The position numbers and the translations under genes are program-made. Positions 1 through 14,190 of a stretch of 64,000 bases of DNA are shown in pieces (within the stretch, counting starts at the first letter, position 1; each line of letters starts with the position of its first letter). The DNA is from Pyrocephalus nanus (lineage: Eukaryota > Chordata > Aves > Passeriformes > Tyrannidae). The notes beneath the pieces were generated by a model, which saw only the letters and a list, made by a program, of their open reading frames with translations, made no database searches and had not been told where the DNA came from. The stretch covers positions 34,174,145 through 34,238,144 of the forward strand of contig CM076266.1 of NCBI GenBank assembly GCA_038380795.1. The letters run 5' to 3'.

Positions 1-3000
1 TTTTGGTACTAGGGTAGTTGAAAGAGCAGTAGTAACGATAAGAAATACTCAAGTCCTATTGTGTCACAGCCATGACTCTTGAGATATCAGGAGGAGACAT
101 TTGTTGATGTATTTGGTCTACCTAAGTGGCAACAAAATGAGGAAACATTACAAATATGACTAGTAAGAACAAAACCATAAAAATTTTTTAAAATGCAAAA
201 GAAATTTGCACTAAGAAACATCAGAGGATTTAAAAGTGATTCAATATCTTTTCCCATAGCCCAGTCTTTTCAGTGTTGTTTTGTTAAGCAGTAAATAATG
301 TGATTTTTTCAGGAAAGACATCTTACACTTTCAAATCAGTGTCATAAATCTAACCATATGGATTAGGAAGTCATCCTTATCTACTTACTGTCTAATCTGC
401 TGATGATACATAGTCTGTTCTGTTGTCATTTCTTAAATATTGTAGGAGGTGAAGAACTCATCAGTCATTTCCAGATTATCTTTAATAAGATTTTCAGAAT
501 GTGTTTTTAATGGGGTTTATTTTTAATAGAAAATTTTGTACGAGTGCCTGGCGTGGGTGACAAAAGTCCAGTGAAGAAAAACACAAACATAACTATTGTA
601 ACAAGATTTGATGTCAGTTACTCTTTATTCCTCGCGTCTAGTCCTTAGACTTCACATAGAAGAATCAGTATCTGCAGTTTCTGCAGATCAACAGAAGCAT
701 GCACGTCTGAATAATAGTTATTGATAATGAATTCAAATATTAAATATAGGCAAATTTTCTTATTAACGTGTTTTTGAAAAATATGACTGCCTAAATGGCT
801 TACAAGTATGACTTCTTGGCAATAAATGCTGTTAATATTTGCACAACTTTTGGTCTTGTAAAATTTTCTTTCAAATATTTAAAGTGAATAATGCATGACT
901 TGTTGTGTGATGCCCCTTGATGTTCCTGCTGTTGTTTTTTCATTGGCTTGTACATCTTAAACTTTGAATCATTGCACTGCCATACAGTGTTTTTTGAATC
1001 AATAATACAAATATTTGAGGAATTAATCCTTTATTATGGCTCTGAACGTTATGAAAACAGACTAGAGAAGGAAGGGAATGTGTTCCTTTTAGAATTTCTC
1101 CCCATTCATCTCCTTTGTAGGTAAAATATGTTGACATTGTGAAGTCCTGTTTTACTTGATGAGTTGCATGAAGATCAGGGTTAAAGACCGAGCATGTCAA
1201 GGATTGGTTTATTAGGTTTGGTACTTTTTAGCAGTTGGTGTGATTATCAAAAAGTCACTTAAATAAGACAAAATTTGAAAAAATAGATCAGTTTTTCTTA
1301 CATAAAGATGGACTTCTAAAATTAAAACTGCTGCATTACAGTAATGGCTACTGAAGCATTTTTCAATGTAGAAGGTGAAGTCTGAGATATCTCTTTCTAA
1401 CAAATAAATCCTCTATAATGACTATATAACATTGACTAATTTCTATAATGGTGTTGCGACTAATTAGTGAAGATTCTAGAGTATTACATAAGAATATAAA
1501 GCAGGACCCTTTCCCTTTCAACTTTGTACTATGCAATACACATTTTTCAATGTAAACTGTGAGGACAACAGCAGCTGCAAAGGTAGGAGAGAGCTGGCAA
1601 TATAAACATAAAGAAAGCAGTAAATTTATCCATTGTGTTTCCTCATGGGTATACATTCTGTCACTTAGAGAACTCGACATTCAGTCAGTTATAATTTATG
1701 AAAATAAACTATTCTGTGTCAAAAGGATTGTATTCATTGAAGTGATAGGGCTTGGAAGACAGCAAAATGTGGGGTTTTTATTACATCTGTGATGATTTTT
1801 TTTTTTAATCAGCTAAGGAGCAAATTATCTCATCAAATGACTGTCTTGTTAGTGTCACTTACCATGAGCCAAATGTGAAGGTTTTGACATGTTTTAAAGC
1901 TGATATATTTGTATGTAAAATGAAAGAAAGGGAAAAAAATCTCCCAGAAAGAGTGAAAACCTGGCACCCCAGTTTTCAGACTCTTATCAGTATATTGATG
2001 CCATATCTAAACGCAGTTGGGAGTGACATTATAGATGACTGCACAGAGGATAATTAGTTTCCTGATTGCTTTGTATTTAAAGACAGGTAGACAAAAGCAA
2101 GGGCTTTTTGACATTGTGAGACTGGGTTTTGTGCTGTATTCTGACAAGTATGATGGTTACCTTATTATATGCAAAATGACATTGTTTATTATGTAATTAT
2201 TTTTACACCCCCTGAAAATAAGTCGATAAACAAATAAACTTCTCTCACGTGTGTTCTCTCATCTGCTCTCTGTTTACATTTTTAAGAATAAATAGGTGTT
2301 TTATATATATATATAGGTTTGCTGAGAGGTAGATTCACCATTCATAATGAGCACATCTATGAATAGCTATATTAGCTACAGCGGCCAGCTATAGAACCTG
2401 TATGGACTTACTGGAAGCTACTTTCTACCATATATGTGGTTTACTTTCTCATATAGGCATGTTTGATGCAGTAAAAGAACCTCAGCAATTTAACTAACCT
2501 CAGATGGTGTCACAAGTCTGTTTTCCAGGCTGACCTGCAGGGCTGAGAGTTTGTGTTTGGAATGAACATGAGGACCACCTAGCTTGACCCCTTGTACTCA
2601 GACTGAAACAAGTATAATGAGACCATCAGTTTCAGGAATTCATTGTACTGTTCTAAAGAAGTAGTAGATTCCTGTACTTTGCCATGTTTCAGTTTTTAAT
2701 TACTATAATCATTAGAAAGATTTTTTTTCTGGTATTTGCCCTAGGTCTTTTTTCCATACACTTAAATTATGATTCTTCTCCTGCTTCTGTAGGCTGACAT
2801 GGGGAAATGGGTCTGACATGAGGAAAGGGCTGATGACAGTTCTCTTAAGATTTTATGATGAGAAGATAAAAATCCATGTCTTTCCAAAATAATTTGATAT
2901 TTTCAAATTCTAAAAATCATAATTCATTACTCTTCTTCCAGGACATCTACTGAAGATCCCTTTTTTGGTTTAAGGAGTCCATTAGTAACAAGCAAAGTTG

Positions 3001-6000
3001 ACAGATTTCGTTCCAGTCATCATGAATTGCATACCCTTTAATAAATTCAAAACTAATGTTTTGCTTTTTTGGAGCAGTGTTGCATTACTGATTTGCATTC
3101 ATATACTGCTCACTACAAAATTCCAGTGACTACTGTTTTTTTCCCATTTGGTACTTGTGCATTTACCTTCTCCAGATTTACTGCTCTCCTCAACCAAACT
3201 TTTGCTGAATGGTTTGTTGATTTCAGGACCTGTCTTCAGCTTGCCCAAATAATTGGAATTCTAATCTTATCTTCCAGATTCCTATCCTACAGGAGAAGTT
3301 GCAGTTTCTCCTGTTTTGGATCTGCTGGCATTGCGAATGTATCTGTTTTCTTGTTTCTCTGGTGAAGTTTCCTAGTGGGAGCTGTTTTGAGACATCTTTT
3401 GTATTTGGCTATTGGACACTGGTAATTAGCTTTTCAGTGTAATTTCATTTTTCAGCTTTTGCCTTTACCTCATCTAAGTGGCCTGTATACCTAATTTTCT
3501 TAGCTTGAATATGCTTCTGGTAGAGGATACTGAAGCCTCACAGAAGTTTCTGATCAAATGCCATAGTGTTCATTCAGCTGTTAGCTATTAGAGGCAGGGA
3601 AGGTTGTTATCCCAAGCTAATGGTGATAAAAGTACCACTGTCTCTGCCTCCCTTGTACAAATCATATGTAATCTTTAGCACATCTTGCTGATGCGGTTGT
3701 CAGGCATTCTGCTGTCGTGGCAGTGCTAAAAGGTATTTTCACTGAATTAACATCTCTCAGATCAAAGCTTTAATATTAGCAGAGGTTCTTCATAATGGGC
3801 TGCAATCACTTTATGCCATTAGTAGACATCTTGAGCTCCCTCAGGATTTGCCTTTCAGCTATGGGTTATGAATCACATTTCACTTACAGATGGAGATTTT
3901 TCTTTGGTGGTCAGAGTGATGGCTAACATGCTCATGTCCTGCAATTTGCTTTTGACACTGGTATTATAATTTATTGTGTAAGAACTCTTTCATGAATTCA
4001 TTATAAACCCAGAGAACTAATTTTAGGCTTTTATTGTTTTTGTTATCTGATGAAGGAACAATGACGTTTAATTAACATTTTAAGGAAAGTTGTTGACTTG
4101 AACCATTACAGTAGTTTCATCGTGTTGGCACCCAAAAATCATTTACTAAATTGTTGCAGTGGAGTTAGTGTTCTTTTTGATAGCACAAGAAGTGGGCCAG
4201 AGTTGTAATATAGAAAGTTGCATGTCATGGGAATTAAAAGTCAGGAAAAAAATGCTGACATATGCCAAATTGCATTAATTGAGAAGTTTATTTAATAAAG
4301 TGGTAGAAAGACAAAAAGTTTGAACACGGGCTTGGAATCCATGTCAGAAGGTGTTTGTTGATCATAGGTGAAGAAGATGAAGATTTACTTACTTGTCTGC
4401 AGGATTCTTTGACCAAAGAAGTACATTGTAAAATGTATTCACTCAATATTGAAAGAAACACATTTCTTGTATTAAGTTGTGTGTTAAGTTCTGCAATGTT
4501 TACAAAATTGAGGTATACATAATATATACAGGGAGACTATTTGATCTGTGATTTTTGTTTGTTTTGGTTTTTCTTTGCTTCTCTTTTGTCCTGTAAATAT
4601 ATTTTCTCCAATATTTACCAGTTGAGGGAAAAGATACACTGCAGTATTTTCTCATAGAAATTGCAGAAAAATGGTTTCAGCACTCATTCTGATTCTCTGC
4701 CAGCTGGAGGCAGTCTGCTGCCAGTTCCCCACCCCTCCAGCTGCCTGTAGAGCTGGGTTGGGTTTAGCAGAGGTGTGGTACTATGGCTGAGAGAAGCAAC
4801 CGAAGGGGATGGCTTTGCAAATGCCTTCTGTGGTTTTGGAAAGCTGCACAAGAGCATTTTATTCCAAGACTAGCTTTTACACCTGGAAAAAATTCTGACT
4901 AAAAGAGCATGTTCAGGAATTTATTGTTCTATTTTATGTTTGTTCTTATGAATCTCATTGCAAAGGTGGGTGTGACATTCAGAATACAGGAGGGATTGTA
5001 ATATTAATTAACAGTGGAGATGACTCTGCTGCAAGGAAACTTGAAGCTTTCTAAATGAGCACTTTCTGTAAACAACCTTAAAAGGCAATCAGATCTACAG
5101 TTGGAAGGATTGTTGGGTGGAAGTGATCATGTGTTCTTTAGCAGAAAACACACCACATGTTTGGTTCGAGTGTTTTTCTTTTCAATGGGAGACAATGATA
5201 AGTTTATTAAAAAGAATTGTATGCTTGTATCTTGATTGGGACCAACAATGAGGATATGGAATCAGCACAAAGGTACTTGTATAAAAGTGGTTTAGAAAAT
5301 GGGAAGGTGGAAGGTAAGAGTTGTTATTTGGATGTGATTTTGATAGGTATGTCTCTCATTTTGAAACTGGGGTCAGCTGAGGAGCCATAGAGTTTGCTAA
5401 ATGAATCGGTGGAAGTGTTAGTTGAAAGAGACTAAGGAAGTCAAGGCTAGCATGGATTTTTCTGCTTATGTTTGGATAATACCGTATTTGTGTGTATGTA
5501 TAAGCTGTTCTTTGTAGTTGTATTATTGTTTTAATATCAGGGTACCTCAGATATATCTTTATTCTTTCCCCTGCCTTCCTGGATGTGATGCATAAGCTCC
5601 ATTCCATTCATGAGTTGCTGTTGAATAGTTCTTGATATGATTTTTCCAAATCTCCTTCCAGTGCACTGTAGCTACCTCTGCTTCCCCTTCACATCTGTTT
5701 CTTCATCACAATCTTCTATTCACAGTCTGTCATTCACCTCATCTTTCCAACATTTCCTGATGCAAACATTCAATGGGGAAATAAATAAAGTCCATAAGGA
5801 ATGGAAAAACTCTAATTAGGAAATAAAAACTGGCAGTGTGAGATGAGTGAGTAGAAGAAGGCAATTGCCAGCAACCATCTCACAGCTCTGCTCCTTAGCA
5901 GGTTTCACCCCAGCATCTTTTTAATATTTTTTAGTGGGTTCATTTGGAGAAACACTGCTGAGATCTAGTAAGCAGGGGATAAAAAACCATCTAAGGTCAA

Positions 6001-9000
6001 AAATCACTGGCATAAGAGGTTTAGAGCTAAGAAGGAAGCATCAAATGGTGGAAATAATTGGGTAGTTTCTCTTTAGAAAATGAAGCCCCTCTCTGTGTTT
6101 AAAAATTGCAAGAACCCTCTGCCTGAAAATATTTGTCTGGCTGTCTTGAATTTGTAGACTGTAGTTTATTAGCTATTGAGACTGAGATGAACACTGACAT
6201 TTTAATGAAATGGTTTTTAAAGGTGTATTTTCTTTTAATGCATTTCCTAAGCATGAAAAGAAACACCTTAATAAGCAGGTATTGTAGAAGATCAATCTGT
6301 GTTCTTTTGGACTGTGGTAAATACTAAACCAAAATTCAGTCTTCAAAGTTTGAAAAAGAAATATATAAGCCTCAATGTGACCTTAAATATGACACTGCCA
6401 TCAGTGCCTTTATGATAAATTACCAACAGCAATAATCTGTCTCTGTAATCAGATATGGCCTCAATATCCGTAGAGTTACATTTCTGCTTATGCAGAGGGC
6501 TCCCTTCAATTCATCAAAAAATGGATTTAAAAGCAAAATGCAATCTGTTAAGATGCAAGACCTGGCAAGTTTTGTGTTTCTTCAGTAGTATAAAATCTGA
6601 ACTGCTTTAGTTGTTGATGGAATTGAACTTTTCCCTAGATGTCTGTGATATTACTTTTTCAAGAGGCACCAAAAGCTGGCAAGCAGATAAAAGAGGAAAA
6701 TGTTTTTAAATATTTTACTTTAAAGTACAAAGGTGCGTGTGTGTTGATGTGTTAAATGGATGCCTGCATATTATTAACTACTGGAATTGGCAAGTACTCA
6801 TCTCTGTGAGTTTCATGTTTTTACCGGGTTTCTAACCTTATGAATTAGTTAGCGAGGGGAAGAGGGGGCATCTGCAAAGGAGACTTCAGAGCTGTCTCTG
6901 GTTTAAACTGAAAAGAAACCTGGGAGACATGGCTGCACCCAATAATGTTTTCATTTGTCTGAGGAAGAAGCCAGATGACTATCGTGGTACATAAATAAAA
7001 TGTAGTCAGAGAGTGTGAGATTGTTCTAGAGGTGAGTCAGTCAGTACTGGTGAGATTAGAGGTTACCCTGGCAGACCTGTTGTCCTTACTATCCTTCCAA
7101 ACAAGAAGAAAGGTCAGCTCAAAATCTAAAATTATACATGTTTTTATTAATATATTTAAATTTCTATGGAAGTTGGTAAAGAGACTAATTTTATCTTGAT
7201 GTCCTTGGCTGAGACAAAAACTTTGGATCAGATCTGTTAAAATGCATGAGGTATCTGCTACTGCAGATCTCTGATCTGCTTTTCCTTTAATTACTTTTTA
7301 AGAAGAAGTAATATTTTTCTTGCTGCTTTGATTTGCTACAGAAACCTGGTAACAATTCGATATTGGAAGGTTTTGAACAAGTTTATCTCAGATCACACAA
7401 CACTTCAAAACATGGATTTATTTTTTATTAATTGCATTAATATTAATATTTTTTAAAAAGGAGTGCTATTTTGTTTTCAAACTAGTACTTAATATTATAA
7501 ATTAAGTTATGAAGTACAGACTGGCATAAATCCTTGTTTTCCTTTGGTTTTAACACTTTTCATGATGGATAATAAAATAAACAGACCTGTATTAATGTTG
7601 AACATTTAAAATGCTTCATTACAGAAGTAGTTATCTTCCTCTTTTGAAATGGCACCATGTTTTTTAGCAATATTGATTAATTAGGTGTCTGTTTAATGAT
7701 GCATATGCAAGGTGGAGAATATCTGGCTGTATGCAGCACAAAGTACTCATTAAGTAAGGCTTGAGCTCAGTGCAGCAGGTCTGTGCCCAAACAGCTTACA
7801 AATGTATTTAAACCCCTGCAAGTTCAGAGCCTCATAGACAAAAGCACAGACAGGAGAATGTTGATATTTTGAAGGTGGGGATGTGAGAGGGGGCTGGATT
7901 TTTTAGAAGCATGTATCATGATTTTAAAAAATACTACCACCAAAACCCAAAGCAAAAGGAATGAGCTAGGGAAGGTGTGTGAAATTGCTTTGATCTTCTT
8001 GTATCTAATTCAAGAATAAATTACTTTACAATTTCTAAACAAATTTAGAAAGCTGTCTGAATTGTCTATCATGAACTGTAAATGATCTGCTTTTGAGAAG
8101 GTGGGCCTACCTATTTTGTATATGTTAAAGCAATTTAGGATTTCATGGTGTGTGAAAGCATTTGTAGGACATCGCAGTTAAGAAACCATGACATTCAAAA
8201 GCTATTTTGTGGTTGATATGTTTTAAATTGTTGGAACTTATTTTAGAACAGGGATGTTGAAGGCTGTCTGAAGCTATCTGTGTATGTTACTATTTTTTGC
8301 ACTGACCCTAGTCCTTGTAGAAATAGACTTACCCACAAAGAGTGGTAAGTCTTTATATTAAATGGGCTAGTCTATTTCTGTTGCCTTAATCTTGTCCTTA
8401 TGAGTTTGTATAAACCTGCTTCCTTCATTGTTATGCATCACACAAAAGGTACTAAAAATTACTGTTTCATTTTTTTTTTAGTGCATACTAAAACAGAGAT
8501 AAAAAGATGAAGTATATTTTGTTTTATGTAACTCCTGGTGGGCTAATATTACTCGTTTTTAATGTCATTTTGTGTCAACATACCCAGCTAAAGCTCTATC
8601 ACCTTAAATACCACTCATACAAATAGTCTCTGATTCCTGTAAGGAGTCATTTTCCTCTATCTGTCCAACAGATGGATCACATTTTCCTTATGTGGCAGAA
8701 ACAGTTAAAGTAGGATGGAGCCACTGGAACATTGTATTACAATGTAGTTTCAATTCATATAACTCGCTATCTTTCTGTGACTTGCATTGCATCTTGAGAC
8801 ACCAATAATCTTCCTTTTTTAGTAGCCATAAAAGTGTTCATACTCTATTTTATTTTCCTTTGTTTTAAACCTCTTTCCTGGCTTGGATATTTAATTCGAG
8901 GGATTTTGGTTTGCACAGCCATTCTTAAATTCAGATGAGAATGGGAAAGGGTCCTGTCACTGGACTGAATCATTCTTTTGGCAGAGAGTTCATGGGAAAA

Positions 9001-9470
9001 CAGTCATTCAAGCTTCAACTTTTAAATACATGCAAGATGCTATGATGATAGTGCATGAAAAAATGGAGAAGAGAGTTACTACTCTGTAACTTTGATAGGT
9101 GTATGCTTTAATAGATATCATGGTCTCTGTATGGAATTTTTTGAGTAAAATTAAGTTGGATTTTATTTTTCCCTGTCAGGATATCAGTTACGCAGGATGC
9201 CCAGACTAGCTGCATTCACTTACCTTCTTAACCAGCAAAACTGCTAAGTCCTGGTGTTGATAAGGGCTAGTATGGTCTTAAAGACTAGACTGTGAAATAG
9301 GTTTTTCATGAGAGAAATGGTAGGAACAAAGCTGAGCTGACAATCATTGCATCATAAATGAAAAGGAAGTCTTGCTTTTTAACCTGTCTCATGGCTCTGT
9401 AATTCCTCTGTTTTCTTGCCAAAAATAATTTATTGCTAATATAACTCCAAAGATCTTGGCAAGCTTTGGC
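1..9470. other. AT-rich non-coding DNA, no gene seen
   Basis: Reading frames here are all under about 106 codons and none carries a recognisable motif. No transposon copy was recognised. The stretch 4690-4800 is a little richer in GC (CTGCCAGCTGGAGGCAGTCTG) but shows no exon structure. Confidence 0.6.
2300..2316. repeat. Short (TA)n microsatellite
   Basis: TTTATATATATATATAGG: about seven TA units. It is short and probably polymorphic at most. Confidence 0.7.
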
Positions 9471-9487
9471 TTTTTTTTTTTTTTTTT
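9471..9487. repeat. Poly(T) run, 17 nt
   Basis: An uninterrupted run of 17 T followed by CCTTCTTTTTG. No retroposon body can be recognised next to it. Confidence 0.8.
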
Positions 9488-10150
9488 CCTTCTTTTTGCA
9501 AATTCCCCCCAGTGTGTTAATAGATTGACTGTAGATTCCTGCAGCTGCTTTGGGTATTTTAAACAAATTTCAAATTTGGAGGTAGAGCATTTTAGTTAGT
9601 CATTCTCCACCATGTATTAACTCTGTACTGTTAAAACTGATCTCAATTAAACATAAATTAGTCTACAGCTTGCCACTGTGGGTCTTGTAAGCTAACATTT
9701 AATATACTCACCAGTTAAATAGACAAGAGTTTCCCAAGATGGAAAGACTGTTTGCAACTAAATAATTGCCATGGCTTGATACATTATAAGCCCAACTTCA
9801 GACCTCATTCTAGTGGGATCCAGTTAGATCCATTATTAGTGATGTCCGCTGCTGAAAATAAGAGGAGATCTGAACTCTTGATCCTTGATGATGAAAGGAG
9901 TGCAGATGAAATATTGGAGGATGCTCACCTTATGGGAAGATACAAAAAGCAGGAATAAAATACTAAATACTGAGTTACACAGGACCAGAGCTGGGGCATG
10001 GCCAGCTGGAGAAGCAAAAGAAAGAGAACTGGAGAAAGAAAATGAGAAAACTCTGGAATGCAGCCATGAGGCAATAAGGATGTGGGGAGAGATTTCAATG
10101 GAAACTGATCAAATGGTGGGTTAAATATTTCCCCATGTGATTATGTGTTA

Positions 10151-10187
10151 ATGGATAGTATGGATCAATGGAGCATGGATACATGGA
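10151..10187. repeat. Degenerate ATGGA repeat cluster
   Basis: ATGGA occurs five times at 10151, 10160, 10168, 10175 and 10183, with spacings of 9, 8, 7 and 8 nt. It looks like a decayed minisatellite of about 8 bp. Confidence 0.5.
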
Positions 10188-10937
10188 GCACACCAGGGGT
10201 GTGGAGTCACTGCACGCTAATGAGGAATAAAATACTGCTCCACAGTCATCTGAGAGAGAACAATACTACAGAGAGGTTGTATTTCTATCATCTTAGTATT
10301 TCAAAGAAGATTGGGAGATCTGTTTCCTGGGGTTTGGTTGTGGGGCCTGTTTTTGGATTTGGTGGTCATTTTTTGTTTGTTATTTGTTTCTTCCCCCTCC
10401 CCCCTGTCCCCCAAACTCTTAAATCTGTGAAAACACTTGAACTTCAGTGCAATTACTCCTTATATGTCTGAAGTGAAGAGTATCTATTTCCTACAGAAAC
10501 ACAAAAACAACCATACAAAGTCTGTTGCCTCACTCTCTTCATTTTCAGTAATGCTTGAGACAATATTTCTACCCCCTGATGTTTTTAGGAAATGTCTTTT
10601 TAATAGATTTTACCTGGAAATAATTTTGTTGAAGGAACAGATATGAAGAGAAACTACTTCAGGATAATGGAAATTCATCTTTGGGAGTATAATATCCTCA
10701 CTCAATATTCATTGAAGATTAGAGAACTAGGTTAAAAAACCTCTTCGGTTCATAAACATCTTCCTATCGTTGGCACTGGGACACCTTAGAGCCCTTTTCT
10801 TAGTGGCAAAACATAATCATCATGTTTTTTCTTTGCTCCTTGAAGAGCTATTTGGGGTTGAGATCTGTTGTTCTAGTGTTGAATGGCCACCACTGATGTT
10901 TAGAATATGCATTTAACGTATTTTGCTCTACTACCAT

Positions 10938-10940
<3 letters not shown>

Positions 10941-10972
<32 letters not shown>

Positions 10973-10990
10973 TTTTTTTTTTTTTTTTTT
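10941..10990. repeat. Long poly(T) tract, 50 nt with one A
   Basis: Thirty T, one A, then nineteen T. It is the longest homopolymer tract in the window. Read on the minus strand it would be an A-tail after a body at 10991-11040 or beyond, but no processed gene or SINE can be recognised there. Assembly length errors are likely at such a tract. Confidence 0.9.
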
Positions 10991-11952
10991 ATAATTATCT
11001 CCTCGATTTCCCTTGGGAAAAGGCAGAAGAAATTAAATGACAATTAATCCAACTGTATTTTCATAAATGTCTTTCTAGGAAAAGTATGCTTCTTTCTATT
11101 CTGCAGTTGTATATGGAATCATTCTCCAATCTTGATAGCTCATGAAGTGAAACTATGCAGGGTCCCACTGTAGCAGTCATGCATAATGCATGAGTTTGGC
11201 TTAAAAAAGTTCCCTTGCATTAGAAACAATACACAATTACACCCTGCTTTACATGGTGTAACAGGGGAATGAGGGCAAAGAAAAGAATCTATTTGGAATA
11301 ACTTAGTTTCATAAAATATTTTTTTACAGTACGAATTTTAATAATTAATGTACGGATTAAAACATTTTGCTTATCTTCTTCTCCCAGCAGTAGTGTCAGC
11401 ACCTATAGCTACACAGAAGGAAGACAGGAAAGCTTCCAGACACAAAGCTGACAAATACAGTGCTTCAGCTGCAACCTCAGCATATGCTGCAAAACTCTCC
11501 ATACATTACTGCACCAATGGGAATCTGTTCATTTTTTCTGGCCAGATCACCCCTGTGCTCTTTAAGCTGTCTTTTCCTTCTGAATGTGTCATTTTTAACT
11601 TTTGGTACTATAAAGTGTGTATGCCAAAACCTTTATGTAGCTTTTAATGTAATAGGAATTGGGCCTGCTTCCTTTTCTGCTCTAAAGCTTGTTTACCTTC
11701 AGGAGTCAGATAAGCCGTTTGTGAACTAAAATTTCCTTGTTTCTGTGTAGCACATTTCTTAGTAGCTCTGTTGTCTATGTTGGTGTAGCAGTATATTCAC
11801 ACTGAAATTGTGAGCTCTCAGGTTTAGAGACTTCACAGGGCTGTTGTGCTACTTTTATTATTTGAACAAATATAAGTAGAAGTTGCAGGTGGGCACTGTT
11901 TTCTTTTAAAAATGTGTTTCTTAAGCTCTAGATTTTGAAGGCTTTGAAATGC

Positions 11953-11969
11953 TTTTTTTTTTTTTTTTT
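11953..11969. repeat. Poly(T) run, 17 nt
   Basis: Seventeen consecutive T before GCTTCTTCTAGGACAG. The T run, CTTCTTCTAG and following bases happen to form a polypyrimidine tract with AG, resembling a 3' splice site, but the sequence after it has no open exon of note. Confidence 0.75.
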
Positions 11970-14078
11970 GCTTCTTCTAGGACAGTAAAATAGGATAAGG
12001 CTGCTAGATTAACCTCTTTTATAGGTTATTCATGGAGGAATAAAATCCAATACCTGATAAAGCATTGAAAAAGCCCTTCTTATGGATGAATCTTCTAAAA
12101 TTTTGAATACATGCAAAGCAGCAAACAAATGCTTTGGAAACAAAAACTTATGGAAGTTTTAAATTTATATTACTTTTTCCTTCATTATTCACATTGATTT
12201 AAAAATAAATCATGGCAGATTTGCCGTAAGTATACTCTATCAATTTTTTTTATGTGACTGAACACTGAAGTGGCATGCAAACTGCTTAGAGAAATGCAAA
12301 AAGCAGATAATTGGAATAATCTATTCCCCAAAAGAAAACCAAGAAAAATATTTTTGCTAAAATAGAAAAGTCTAAAGGTAATTGTGGGGATGGGGTGTAA
12401 TATGATTATCTCAGTCACCTACTCCTAAAGAAAGGTTGTTGGTCACTACATATACATTTAAAATTTATTAGTACAAAAAAATCCCAAAACCAAAACAAAC
12501 CTCCATAAATGTTTGATAAAAGAGAAGTAACATGTAATAGACACATTGTAAAGCAAAGAAATTTCACATTTTGACTTGCTGTGTTGTAACTGAACCGTGG
12601 TATTGGATTTATAACTGGAATTACTCAATTTCACTTTGAGCATCCCAATTTTCAGTAGTAAAATGGATTAATAAATAGAAGAGAAATGAGAGATTCAGAA
12701 ACACATGAGGGACTTGCTCATGATAAAGTATGGTTAATACAGATAAATATAGATTTGGTGGAAATCTGATAAATTATTAAGGTAAAAATGTGATCAATCC
12801 AAAAGCATATAAATAATTGAGACACAATCTACTCATTCAGTCTGTAGTGAAAGGAAATTATGTTTATGAACGGCTAGAATGTTTTGAAAAACTAAATATA
12901 AGTGAATAGTCTTGTGTCATTATTTGGGTGGAATACTGATGTGTGTGTAGGCTTGTAAGATCAATCTATTAGTATTTTTATGCTAATTAAAGACTCTTAG
13001 AACATACATGTAAGCACACTTGTGGTCTACATATGGCCTCTGATGTTCTCTGTGCCCCAGTCAGTAAAAATATTTCTTAGTAAGATATGCATTGTTACCA
13101 TCATTTTCTCTCCCAACTCAGAAGCTCTGAAAGGGCACAGGAAATGAGAAAACTACACTTGCAAGAAGCCTGATTTAATGTCTGCCAAGTTTGTGTTCTG
13201 TCCAGTAGGTTTGTGCGCTTTATGGAAGCTTGTATCTAAGTATCTTTTTAGTATGTATGAATATCTTTATCTATTTTTATGCTTTAAGAGACAGGAAAGA
13301 GAAGGGTTTTGCAATGCTAACAATAGAGTATCACCTTTACTCAAGTAGGCATAACAGATTTATAAAACCTGTATTTCTTGCATCTGGTAGACCAAATATT
13401 GCATCCAATTGCATAAAGATCTGCCTAAGGCAACGTGACTGCTAAAGCAGTGTGCACAAAACGCATCTTGCCAAAACTTTGGTGTATACAGGCAGTATAG
13501 ATCCTGATAATTTATGCAAAAAATATTCTAGCCAACTGGCTTGCTAAGACTCTGTTTAGCATTTCTGAGGGAATTATGAGTTCTCTTGAGGAATGCTTTC
13601 AAGCAGACATAAACTGAAGCGATAATGCTCATGTTTCAATTGGAAATTGCAAGCTGTCATGATCTGACATGGCTTTTAATTGTGCTATAATTTCATGAAT
13701 TCATGAGAAGATTGGGAATTCAACAGAATTAAAATAAAGCTTGGGCATTTTTTTCCTAGAAGGCTTAAGATTGGTGTAGTCTTTCTTATTTTGGAGAGTT
13801 TCATCATCGTTGTCCACAGCGTTGAATATATCATTATGATGTTAATGAAATGTATTTGCTAGCTATGATGTGCTGTACTGTTAGAAGATAGCTTTTTTTT
13901 CCTTTATTTCAAAAGATTATAACACATTATAGTTAAAGACTTCTATAGGTTTATTGGAATATACTTTCTGGAGAGAAAACAACTATCAGCCCACTGAAGC
14001 TGAGGTGATATTTTCAGGTGAACAGATAAATCTGTGCATGTTTGCAGGGATAATTAGTGGTTGCAGTTGCCACCTCAG

Positions 14079-14143
14079 AGAATCACAGAAAATTCTGAGG
14101 TGGAAGGCACCCGTGAGGATCGAGTTCAACTCCTAGCCCTGCC
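14079..14143 (-). repeat. Short CR1 LINE 3'-end fragment, antisense
   Basis: The plus strand reads as the reverse complement of the avian CR1 tail: GAATCACAGAAAATTCTGAG, then GTGGAAGGCACCCGTGAGGATCG in diverged form, then AGTTCAACTCCTAGCCCTGC. This is the familiar 'agaatattctgagttggaagggacccataaggatc' end of CR1 copies. Only about 65 bp remain, consistent with the strong 5' truncation typical of CR1. A MIR-like fragment begins about 50 bp downstream. Confidence 0.7.
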
Positions 14144-14190
14144 TTTGGTAGAGATTTTAAGCACTGTAATAATTTAAAACGCTGACTTAA

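Larger units (their letters stand above)
9488..14078. other. Non-coding DNA with simple repeats only
   Basis: The overlapping frames at 9752-10471 and 11348-11729 lack coding features: no motif, no good splice sites in phase. The poly(T) tracts and the ATGGA cluster are listed separately; nothing else was identified. Confidence 0.55.

Noticed and set aside
11348..11729. Two overlapping plus-strand frames of 99 and 89 codons as a possible exon.
   Set aside because: The first has a cluster of alanine and serine codons but no clear acceptor or donor in phase and no family resemblance, so it was left as non-coding.
13693..13706. 14-bp perfect palindrome TCATGAATTCATGA.
   Set aside because: About four palindromes of this length are expected by chance in 64 kb, and nothing nearby gives it meaning.
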